Shown one piece after another: positions 17,563-24,763 of a stretch of 24,763 nucleotides of DNA. Position 1 is the first letter of the stretch. Each line of letters begins with the position of its first letter. Source of the stretch: Vavraia culicis subsp. floridensis (taxonomy: Eukaryota; Microsporidia; Pleistophoridae); contig NW_007360660.1 in NCBI RefSeq assembly GCF_000192795.1, positions 7,675 through 32,437 on the forward strand, read 5' to 3'. Below the pieces are notes generated by a model. The model saw only the letters and a list, made by a program, of their open reading frames with translations, had not been told where the DNA came from and made no database searches. The position numbers and the translations under genes are program-made.

Positions 17563-17661
17563 GCATATTTGGAACGATTCGTGCATAAATAGCGATTCAA
17601 TAGTTAACAGCATATTTGGAACGATTCGTGCATAAATAGCGATTCAATAGTTAACAGCATA
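17563..17661. repeat. 47-bp tandem repeat, 2.1 copies
   Basis: The units 17563-17609 and 17610-17656 are identical, each beginning GCATATTTGGAACGATTCGT, with a third start (GCATA) at 17657. The array lies about 120 bp upstream of the helicase start, and its first bases overlap the most upstream in-frame ATG (17566). Confidence 0.95.
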
Positions 17662-18112
17662 AACAAGGACTTAACAATCAATGGCACAACAAACGCTTAC
17701 CATAAGTAGCACAACAAACAATTATTATAAGTAGCACTCACCGTGCATAAATAAGCAATGCACCATCAGCGAGCTGAGCACGAATCATGGTGCAATAAAA
17801 ACGGCACAAAATAAATGAACACTCCATCAGCAACTCTCCTGATCAAACACATGCATCGTATCATAAAAGAATTTAATAAATGTCAAAGACTCAGCAATTG
17901 CACGGAAGGGAGCAAAGTTTACGTTCAGCGCACGATGAGGAGCACATCAAAGGGGACAGTGCCGTGAACCATGTTGAAAGAGGGCTGGCGTTGCACGCTA
18001 CGAGCAGCACAATGCAATAAGTAACCGTGGTAAATACCAGGGACCAAAACCGTATCAACCGATCGAATGCAGGACCAATACGGCCAGCAACAAGAACCGT
18101 ACCAACACTAAC
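17662..18112. other. Spacer between the helicase promoter and ubiquitin
   Basis: No credible frame. It has repeated ATAAGTAGCAC words and an 8-bp inverted repeat, TGCACCAT 17759-17766 with ATGGTGCA 17787-17794, around a 20-base loop. No matches to known RNAs. Confidence 0.55.
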
Positions 18113-18981
<869 letters not shown>

Positions 18982-19713
18982 TTAATCGATCATCCTCTTC
19001 ACCAGGGCACCAATTTCATTGTACCAGTTACCAGCGCATCCTCCCTCAACATAATCTCTGTTCTTCTTTCCCCTGAACCCGCCTTTAGGACAGTTCAGCC
19101 CGAAGGGCATCAAGAAATTGTTAACCACCTTAAAATGCTCCGTGCCGTAGTGGATGTGATACACAATCTCCTCCACACACCTCAGCTCACCCTCAAAAAC
19201 ATCCTCAATGTTCTCGTTTGTCAGATTAACCGCCTTGTTATCAATTCGTCCCAATCCTCTTTTATAGATCAGTGCCCTCAGCAAATTAACATCAATGAAC
19301 CCGTACGCAATGAAATTGCGCAGCTTCTGCAGCATTCTACGGTTTGATTCGTTGTTCCTGACGATCACGAGCGTGTTTATCTTCTTGAGCCTGAAGAGTT
19401 CGCATATTTTCTTCAACGTGGCGGGCATGCGTATCATAGAACGTATGAGAATTACGACGAAGAACTGCGGGTCACCGGACACGTACAGCTTGTTGGTTAT
19501 TGCTGCCTGCTTCTCCTTCATATCCTTGTCCAATTCCGATTTCTTGTATTCTGCTGTAATTTGCATCACTCTGTTGAGTGCATGTTCCTTGTTCTTTTCG
19601 ACTCTCTCCTGGTATGCCTGCTGCTGCGCCTCCTTAAGGCCCTGCAGTTTGCGAGAGTACTCTTCTCTGCTTGTGTATGAATACGGGGGAAGGTCCTTCA
19701 GAGACACGTTCAT
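18982..19713 (-). CDS. RPL7: Large-subunit ribosomal protein uL30 (RPL7)
   Basis: 243 aa, the normal eukaryotic length. A basic, helical N-terminal extension (residues 1-75, with YSRKLQGLKEAQQQAYQERV) precedes the L30 fold: VVILIRSMIRMPATLKKICELF, then LRALIYKRGLGRID (the conserved YKRGxGK-type block) and the family C-terminus FGLNCPKGGFRGKK...GCAGNWYNEIGALVKRM. It binds 25S rRNA in the 60S subunit. TTGCCCTT lies 5 bases before the ATG, the same motif as in front of eL8. The gene is transcribed toward the ubiquitin gene, in the same direction. Confidence 0.96.
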   Translation of the reverse strand: MNVSLKDLPPYSYTSREEYSRKLQGLKEAQQQAYQERVEKNKEHALNRVMQITAEYKKSELDKDMKEKQAAITNKLYVSGDPQFFVVILIRSMIRMPATLKKICELFRLKKINTLVIVRNNESNRRMLQKLRNFIAYGFIDVNLLRALIYKRGLGRIDNKAVNLTNENIEDVFEGELRCVEEIVYHIHYGTEHFKVVNNFLMPFGLNCPKGGFRGKKNRDYVEGGCAGNWYNEIGALVKRMID

Positions 19714-20223
19714 TTCTTAAGGGCAAGGATTTTAAAAATTTTTAACGATTGCAATTCTAAGCGGGCCCTTGTACGAGCAGATACAACGGGCTAGACGCAT
19801 CTTTTAACATGGATGAAAGGTGATAGAGAATGAATTGATATTAAATAAACGTATAAATCATAGGTTTTAGCATATTTGGTGAGCATGCTTGTAATTTACC
19901 TGGCGAGGTGTATGCTGCAGCCGTGATTGCTGTGGGATCTTACGCAACGGAGCACACAACTGTTCGATAAATCACGATTTTGTGAGGTTGCCGTAACAAA
20001 CGAAGTTCTTCAGGACCACAGATTTACACTTTGCAAGAATGCATTGGCAACGAACTGAGCGTTTCTAAGCTGACAATAGCGCAATTGCACGTTAAGAGTT
20101 TGCCATATGTGCCGTATAAAACGAAATGGGTAAAAATCGAGCACTCAGCGGTAAAATAGAACTTTACGCTGCCGTTGGTGCGCCATGCTTAATTTTCACC
20201 GATCACAGCCCTTTCTAATCGGC
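19714..20223. other. Spacer between divergent genes, with both promoters
   Basis: It separates uL30 (-) from the 20224 gene (+). It contains the uL30 CCC motif at the left edge and GCCCTT at about 20207-20212 at the right edge, with a TATAAAA near 20115. No internal frame is credible and no known RNA is recognised. Confidence 0.55.
19719..19726 (-). promoter_or_regulatory. TTGCCCTT motif of uL30
   Basis: TTGCCCTT on the minus strand, 5 bases upstream of the uL30 ATG. The identical octamer lies 4 bases upstream of the eL8 ATG (21235-21242), which suggests a shared ribosomal-protein control element. Confidence 0.6.
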
Positions 20224-20619
20224 ATGCTGACCGTGAAGGAAGAGAAAAGAAGAAAAAGGTTGAAAAACTTGGAGAAACAGCGATTGATACGCCGCCACAC
20301 GCTCTTAGACATTCCGTTTCCACCAAAGAGCAAAGTATTAAACCGAAAAAAGAACTTTTTGATGATTGTAAGGAATCCCAAGTTTAAGAAATGTAGATTT
20401 GGTAGAAAATACAGGAACTACGTTTTTATGGAGGGTGATAAGCGGGCATTGAAGGACATGAAGAGGAATTACGGCACAAACCTGGTTCATTACGAGGAAC
20501 GGGCGAAAATGTTCGGTGAATACGAAGTAATTGAAGAGCTAGCGGATGATTTGGAAGGATACAGGCGGTACATCGACACTGATACGTTCCGTTACGGTGA
20601 GCACAATCAAGCAAGGTAG
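20224..20619 (+). CDS. Small basic protein, unknown (possibly RNA-binding)
   Basis: 131 aa from the ATG at 20224, chosen over the in-frame ATG at 20185 because GCCCTTTC lies just upstream of it. The N-terminus is very basic (KEEKRRKRLKNLEKQRLIRR), followed by PFPPKSKVLNRKKNFLMIV, KFKKCRFGRKYRNYVFMEGD and a more acidic C-terminal third (FGEYEVIEELADDLEGY). Such a layout suits a ribosome-associated or nucleolar protein, but I do not recognise the family. The position between ribosomal protein genes and the similar start motif fit that idea weakly. The last codons (NQAR-stop) are the first unit of the 22-bp repeat that follows. Confidence 0.65.
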   Translation: MLTVKEEKRRKRLKNLEKQRLIRRHTLLDIPFPPKSKVLNRKKNFLMIVRNPKFKKCRFGRKYRNYVFMEGDKRALKDMKRNYGTNLVHYEERAKMFGEYEVIEELADDLEGYRRYIDTDTFRYGEHNQAR

Positions 20620-20718
20620 AACGCTCCAGCAAGCAAGGTAGAACGCTCCATCAAGCAAAGTCGAACGCCCCATCAAGCAAGGTAGAACGCTCCATCAAGC
20701 AAAGTCGAACGCTCCATC
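20608..20718. repeat. 22-bp tandem repeat, 5 copies, beginning inside a coding sequence
   Basis: Units start at 20608, 20630, 20652, 20674 and 20696, with consensus CAAGCAAGGTAGAACGCTCC plus two bases. Some copies read AAAGTCGAAC in the middle. The first unit contains the end and the TAG stop of the 20224 gene. The alternating AGGTAG/AAGTCG variants suggest duplication of a two-unit block after the first expansion. Confidence 0.95.
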
Positions 20719-21246
20719 TACGGATCAGGACAAGACAGGGTTAAAGCAGAGAGCGTTATGCACGGGAATGGGACCGTACCAACGTTGCGACATCGCGCAC
20801 GATGTGATCCAAGGTTCAACTCTGATGGTGGATGCATGGAAAGAGGATGGTAACGGGCAAAATGTATTTTTGATCACCTACAAGCCTTGCAAATAGCACC
20901 GCTGCATGGTGTCATACATCGGTTTACCGTATTTTGTTGTACACGGCTTCTCTCCTAGATCCTACATCAACGTGGTACATCAATTAAAAGCATGCACTGG
21001 TGCAAGCAATTTATCTGAAACCGTACAGCACACTCTACGAGCACATAGATCGCACCAGGTTCTACAACACGGTTTCAGTGCTTTTCTTACTCACCCGATG
21101 TGCTTGTCATGTACGTTTCATTATTTGCTATTTTTTCAATGTTGGCTCCCTCCCACACAATCTCTGCGAACACACCCGCTGTTTTGTTCTTCCGTTCACT
21201 GCGGTCGTTTTTGTTTTATTCATTGCAAAAAAATTTGCCCTTGAAA
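20719..21246. other. Spacer upstream of eL8
   Basis: Frames here (20906-21244, and the upstream extension of the eL8 frame from 21100) are Phe/Leu/Ser/His-rich and look non-coding. A 6-bp hairpin, ACATCG-CGCA-CGATGT, lies near 20789-20804. A run of A and T directly precedes the eL8 CCC motif. No gene seen. Confidence 0.5.
21235..21242 (+). promoter_or_regulatory. TTGCCCTT motif of eL8
   Basis: TTGCCCTT four bases upstream of the eL8 ATG, identical to the uL30 motif. It is the main reason for starting eL8 at 21247 instead of further upstream in the same open frame. Confidence 0.6.
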
Positions 21247-21921
21247 ATGAAGAAAGCCCTGTTGAAAGTGCCCGACAAGTCCGCACTCCCCCCAGCAATT
21301 TACAAGAAGCGGTTGCTCCGCACCAATCCAAAGAATCTTCACCACAAATCGCAGAAAGAGTTCCGTGAGGAGGTGATACAGGCGCGTAAGGTTGCTTTGG
21401 TGGATGCTCTGAAGATGCCGCCTGCGCTCAACCAGTTCAAGAACTGCCTGAGCGATGATGATTTCAAGGAGGTGCAGAATCTTTTCATGTGCTACAAACC
21501 GGAGAACAGGAAGGAGAGGAGAGAAAGACTGAAGAGAGAGGAGGAGCATGGCCGGGTGGGAGACAAGCCGGTCATAGTTAAGAGCGGTATACGCCACGTA
21601 ACAGACCTGATAGAGCAGGGAAGGGCCAAGCTGGTGCTTATAGCGTGCGATGTTGATCCTGTCGAGCTTGTGCTGTTCCTGCCCACGTTGTGCAGGAAGA
21701 TGGGCGTGAGCTACGCGTTTGTCAAGTCGAAGTACGACTTGGGGCGCATCGTTGACAGGAAGAGCGCCACGACCCTCTGTCTCTGCGGTGTTGGATCGGA
21801 CAAGAGGACGAAGTTTGACAGCATCATAAAGCGGTGCAACTCACTGTTTGTTGAGAAGTATGAGACTATGATGAGCACATGGGGAATACCGGTGGGCAAG
21901 GAGGCTGAGATTGCGGAGTAA
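21247..21921 (+). CDS. RPL8: Large-subunit ribosomal protein eL8 (RPL8 in yeast, RPL7A in humans)
   Basis: 224 aa from the ATG at 21247. The N-terminal 100 residues are basic (PPAIYKKRLLRTNPKNL; ALNQFKNCLSDDDFKEV) as in eL8. The L7Ae/K-turn-binding core spans about residues 107-182: KSGIRHVTDLIEQGRAKLVL, IACDVDPVELVLFLPTLCRK, MGVSYAFVKSKYDLGRIV and TTLCLCGV. It is part of the 60S subunit and contacts 25S and 5.8S-type sequence. It is somewhat shorter than the yeast protein (about 256 aa). A TTATTTA box follows the TAA stop. The frame is open upstream to 21100, but that part is low-complexity and unlike eL8. Confidence 0.95.
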   Translation: MKKALLKVPDKSALPPAIYKKRLLRTNPKNLHHKSQKEFREEVIQARKVALVDALKMPPALNQFKNCLSDDDFKEVQNLFMCYKPENRKERRERLKREEEHGRVGDKPVIVKSGIRHVTDLIEQGRAKLVLIACDVDPVELVLFLPTLCRKMGVSYAFVKSKYDLGRIVDRKSATTLCLCGVGSDKRTKFDSIIKRCNSLFVEKYETMMSTWGIPVGKEAEIAE

Positions 21922-22370
21922 ACCTGCTTATTTAGGATGACACGTTTTGTTTGTGAAAGGTTGCGAACGCACCTTCATTTAAGCTGTTTGCGGCTTTCTC
22001 TCGTAACTGAGAACCACCCATTTTTCGTTAGGCGTGTGCTCAGCAGAGAGCATAGCAGCCGCTAGCGATTCCATTTTGTACAGCAATTGCTCCGCTCGCG
22101 GTATACACCCTCCCCCTTCGCGAACGTTTATCGGGCCGCGCGGTGCATTTTACCGATGTATCTTGCGGTCGGTAAGCTACGCTCTTGTTCATCTGCTCCC
22201 TGCCACGTGATTAAGCGGCAAGCCGTTGAACCTTGAGCGTTTACAGCGGTTTGTTCATACCGTTACAACACCGTGCGTAGTGCTGAAGCGGTGTGATCGA
22301 CTGTGGCACAAATCTGAATTTTTACCTTGACTGGCAGTGGTCCTGTGCCAGAGATGGTGAACGGCCCTGA
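21922..22370. other. GC-rich, hairpin-rich spacer, candidate RNA gene
   Basis: Three nested pairings occur in 77 bases: GCTG 21983-21986 with CAGC 22056-22059, CTCTC 21998-22002 with GAGAG 22046-22050, and CTGAG 22007-22011 with CTCAG 22039-22043. Further on, TTACCGA 22150-22156 pairs with TCGGTAA 22169-22175. The region lacks frames over about 75 aa and is GC-richer than other spacers. A structured RNA on either strand is plausible, but I could not match it to SRP, RNase P, MRP or snRNA core motifs. Confidence 0.4.
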
Positions 22371-22495
22371 CACATCGCCAAGGTCCATCCCCTTTTCATC
22401 TGGCACATCGCCAAGGTCCATCCTCCTTTCATCTGGCACATCGCTAAGGTCCATCCCCTTTTCATCTGGCACATCGCCAAGGTTCACCCCCTTTT
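22371..22495. repeat. 33-bp tandem repeat, 3.8 copies
   Basis: Units start at 22371, 22404, 22437 and 22470, beginning CACATCGCCAAGGTCCATCC. The period is a multiple of three, and on the minus strand the units translate as acidic 11-mers (MDLGDVPDEKG). That frame (22263-22487) has no ATG before the repeats, only a GTG with a stop three codons upstream, and its downstream part resembles nothing known. It is therefore listed as a repeat and not as a gene. Confidence 0.92.
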
Positions 22496-22719
22496 AACCA
22501 GTCACTCAACATTCGCATCAATACCTCCCTAAGATTGTTCATCCCGTCCCTGCTTGTTGCCATCACACGTTCTCATGCACCTCTAAAATGCCAATCACAA
22601 GTTGCAGTTTCAAACATCCATCATTACACGCTGGACCAATCGAATAAGGTGCTTCTTCGATCATTCATTCTTTCCTACATCACCGAACCAATCACTCAAA
22701 TATAAAAGCGAAAAAAAAA

Positions 22720-24489
22720 ATGTGGCTCATGAACATCACAGACGTATTCCTGGTCTCCATACGTTTGACCCTGGAACTGTTCGCGTATTACAATGCAAAA
22801 CTGATGTACTCGTCATCAACCAGCAGTGTAATATCACCTCTGCTCATTACGTACATAACACACTCTGTGGTGTCTTTTCTTGTGGTACAGGACGTGTTCA
22901 CGATGAAGAAGAACTACTTGGGGAGCATTTACAGGGACACGGGCGTGCCACCAGGCACATTTTTGCTGTTCACGTTCATCCTTTCGTTCATTTTCAACCT
23001 GTCGCACATACCAAAGTACTTCTCGCTCAACAAGTTTTCTGACCTCTTCATCGTGTCGTTTTCCTGTCTGAGCGTTATCGCTACGCACTGGCTGTGCGTG
23101 ATGACCAAACGGAAGAAGATGACGGGTGTTGGTGTCATAGTTACGCTTGTTGCTGGATTTGGTGTGTTTCTGCTGGTTAAAGAGGAGTGCGGAACGGCCG
23201 ATAGGTGGCTGCTTGCATTGCTTTTGTTTGTTGGATCGATATTTAGCGGTTTCTACACTGTTTTCATGAAAATTTTTATGGAAATACGGCCGTATCGCAA
23301 CAACCGATCAGAAAGGGAAAGGAACGGCACAGACGGACTGGATAAAGAGTGTTGTATCGATCATGCACTCATAATGAAGAATTTGGAGAAGGATCAGCAT
23401 TATGAAGGGGATAAGCGGACGCATGGCGGTAGGGAAAAGAGAGATACGCATATTTACGACAGAGGAAGCGTTAAATTGCTGTGTAGACTGAAGGACAAGA
23501 ATGGTTTCCTAACAACGAGTCAAGGATCTTCAATCGATGCAGTATTGCAAATTCAGAATGGAACAACCGGGGAGGTGAACGGGTCAAGTAATGCGGAGGG
23601 AAATGATGACGAAAAGAGAAAATGTAAGGATAGTGAAAAGCGTGAGGAGAGCGAAAAGCGTGAGGAGAGCGAAAAGCGTGTGGATAGTGAAAAGAGTGTG
23701 GATAGTGAAAAGCGTGTGGAGAGCGAAGGAATGTGCACAAAATGTGCGGACAGGCTGCACAGAGAAGAGAAACGAAAATCTGCTGGCTGCCAAGCAAAGG
23801 ATAATTGTGCAGCGAACACGATCTATGGGGATGTTGAAGCTGTGGATTTCAAATTTCATTTGAATAACGAGCATAAAATCAGAAACGTAACCGATCATGA
23901 GGTGTTAGCTGGCCGGGAGAATGTACGGGACGGGAGCGAAGATAACACAATGAACGGTGATCAACGACATAAATTCGATTTGGTCGAGATTCATCGTCAC
24001 AACGAAGGTGAAATTGGGAACATACGGCCATTTAAACAGCCAACCGCTCCCGGTCGGTTCAGTGCAACATCAAATTACATGCAAACATTCATTCAATCCT
24101 TCGTGCATAAAATTAACAAAAAAAATGTGACTGAGCAGCAGCTCAGCGATCTCTCCTTCATGCGCCATTATCTTGGCACGACGGGAATACTTACGCTCCT
24201 TTTGTACTGGCCAATGATAATAATACCACTGGACGCTCTCCAGCCCACGTTTGGCGTGCACGGTTCCCGTTTGCTGATACACGTTGTTATTTCGAACATT
24301 CTGTCGATTTCTCAGAATATATTGTACTTTGTCCTGGTCACGTGCCGATCACCACACTTTGTGCAGCTGAGCGGGATGATTCTGCAGCCCACCATCATTT
24401 GTGTGGAGATGCTGATGGTGATGACATGTTTTACCAAGAGGCTGGTCGGCTTCGGCTGCATCTTCGGGTCCCTGTTTTTCATACGTTAA
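22720..24489 (+). CDS. SLC35F5/YML018C-like membrane transporter (DMT superfamily) with long hydrophilic insert
   Basis: 589 aa. Residues 1-190 hold about six hydrophobic segments (near 8-30, 36-57, 78-94, 105-127, 136-154, 162-186) and residues 480-589 about four more. The C-terminal block (YLGTTGILTLLLYWPMII; then ISNILSISQNILYFVLV; QLSGMILQPTIICVEMLM) follows the layout of SLC35F5 and yeast YML018C, relatives of nucleotide-sugar and drug/metabolite transporters. Substrate is unknown. In the middle (about 191-472) is a charged, low-complexity insert containing an 18-bp repeat (SEKREE/SEKRVD); it would form a large loop facing one side of the membrane. The ATG follows a TATAAAA and an A run, without a CCC motif. 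Confidence 0.78.
   Translation: MWLMNITDVFLVSIRLTLELFAYYNAKLMYSSSTSSVISPLLITYITHSVVSFLVVQDVFTMKKNYLGSIYRDTGVPPGTFLLFTFILSFIFNLSHIPKYFSLNKFSDLFIVSFSCLSVIATHWLCVMTKRKKMTGVGVIVTLVAGFGVFLLVKEECGTADRWLLALLLFVGSIFSGFYTVFMKIFMEIRPYRNNRSERERNGTDGLDKECCIDHALIMKNLEKDQHYEGDKRTHGGREKRDTHIYDRGSVKLLCRLKDKNGFLTTSQGSSIDAVLQIQNGTTGEVNGSSNAEGNDDEKRKCKDSEKREESEKREESEKRVDSEKSVDSEKRVESEGMCTKCADRLHREEKRKSAGCQAKDNCAANTIYGDVEAVDFKFHLNNEHKIRNVTDHEVLAGRENVRDGSEDNTMNGDQRHKFDLVEIHRHNEGEIGNIRPFKQPTAPGRFSATSNYMQTFIQSFVHKINKKNVTEQQLSDLSFMRHYLGTTGILTLLLYWPMIIIPLDALQPTFGVHGSRLLIHVVISNILSISQNILYFVLVTCRSPHFVQLSGMILQPTIICVEMLMVMTCFTKRLVGFGCIFGSLFFIR
23629..23727 (+). repeat. 18-bp in-frame repeat in the transporter loop
   Basis: Five and a half units of 18 bp, each encoding a six-residue unit of the type DSEKRE, ESEKRE or DSEKSV. 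Multiples of three keep the frame. The charged repeat lies in the hydrophilic insert of the transporter. Confidence 0.93.
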
Positions 24490-24763
24490 TCGGGCTAGAA
24501 CATGACCTGGCCGGAATGCACGCAAAATACGTGCAATCAAAGTGTAAATAAGCGTAAATATTTGGGACATGCCAAATATGCCACCAGAGCCGCCCTGTGT
24601 GTGGAAATAAAGTGTTCGAACAGAACGGAATACGAGCATTGGTCCATGTGTAATGATATTTTGAGCTGTCCTACTGGCAGTGACAAGATGTTAAAAGTAG
24701 TGAAGTGCAAGATTTAGACCGTTGATTAAACCGCATTATACGCCAAAATGACTTGTTAGCAGA
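24490..24763. other. 3' flank of the transporter gene
   Basis: Contains AATAA/AATAAA near 24546 and 24606 (poly(A) candidates) and a 71-aa Cys-rich plus frame (24502-24717) with no family resemblance. I do not support a gene here. Confidence 0.45.

Noticed and set aside
17563..17661. ATTTGGAACGAT in the 47-bp repeat resembles part of U6
   Set aside because: No ACAGAGA follows, and it is simply part of a tandem duplication.
22200..22231. Possible tRNA T-arm (CAAGG-TTCAACG-GCTTG on the minus strand near 22219-22235)
   Set aside because: The closing G-C pair and loop consensus fail, and no acceptor, D or anticodon arm fits around it. No other tRNA T-loop in the window forms a proper stem.
24502..24717. 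71-aa Cys-rich plus frame after the transporter
   Set aside because: Short, with no start motif and no family, and it lies in a probable 3' flank.

Overview
This window looks like nuclear DNA of a microsporidian (obligate intracellular fungal-type parasite). Genes are short, appear intronless and sit on both strands. The recognisable proteins are eukaryotic: ubiquitin, a very divergent histone H2A, ribosomal proteins uL30 and eL8, RNase P/MRP subunit Pop4, a DEAD-box helicase, a forkhead protein and an SLC35-type transporter. Most starts have a CCC-core motif 0-15 bases upstream of the ATG, as described for microsporidia such as Encephalitozoon, and many stops overlap or lie close to an AATAAA signal. 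A class II photolyase is a known peculiarity of Antonospora (Nosema) locustae, so a close relative of that species is my best guess; this is inference, not a database match.

Layout. 1-1451 (-): 5' part of a TPR-like protein running off the window. 1452-4246: about 2.8 kb with no gene I can support, ending in a 14-bp minisatellite. 4247-5431 (+): secreted GH19-chitinase-like protein with a doubtful catalytic residue. 5763-6089 (-): small unknown protein. 6616-7035 (+): Pop4. 7719-8093 (+): histone H2A. 8915-9325 (+): forkhead protein. 9720-9914 (+): a tiny membrane protein resembling the small subunit of serine palmitoyltransferase. 10476-10883 (-): unknown protein. 11978-14005 (-): class II photolyase with a huge acidic/basic insert. 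14744-17437 (-): Ded1-like helicase. 18207-18443 (-): single ubiquitin. 18982-19713 (-): uL30. 20224-20619 (+): small basic protein. 21247-21921 (+): eL8. 22720-24489 (+): SLC35F5/DMT-like transporter.

There is no operon-like theme. Most genes are housekeeping (translation, chromatin, RNA processing) mixed with a few parasite-specific ones. What stands out is the number of short tandem repeats. Inside reading frames their unit length is a multiple of three (18, 24, 60 bp). In spacers it mostly is not (14-15, 22, 47, 52 bp; one array is 33 bp). Two spacer arrays (after ubiquitin and after the 20224 gene) are tandem copies of the gene's own last codons, stop codon and 3' flank.

Coding strands are purine-rich here, so antisense frames read as Ser/Phe/Pro/His-rich pseudo-proteins; I used this to choose strands. 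Several spacers hold GC-rich, hairpin-forming islands (about 6260-6430, 11770-11860, 21980-22240) that are the best candidates for unannotated RNA genes. I found no tRNA, rRNA, transposon or CRISPR.
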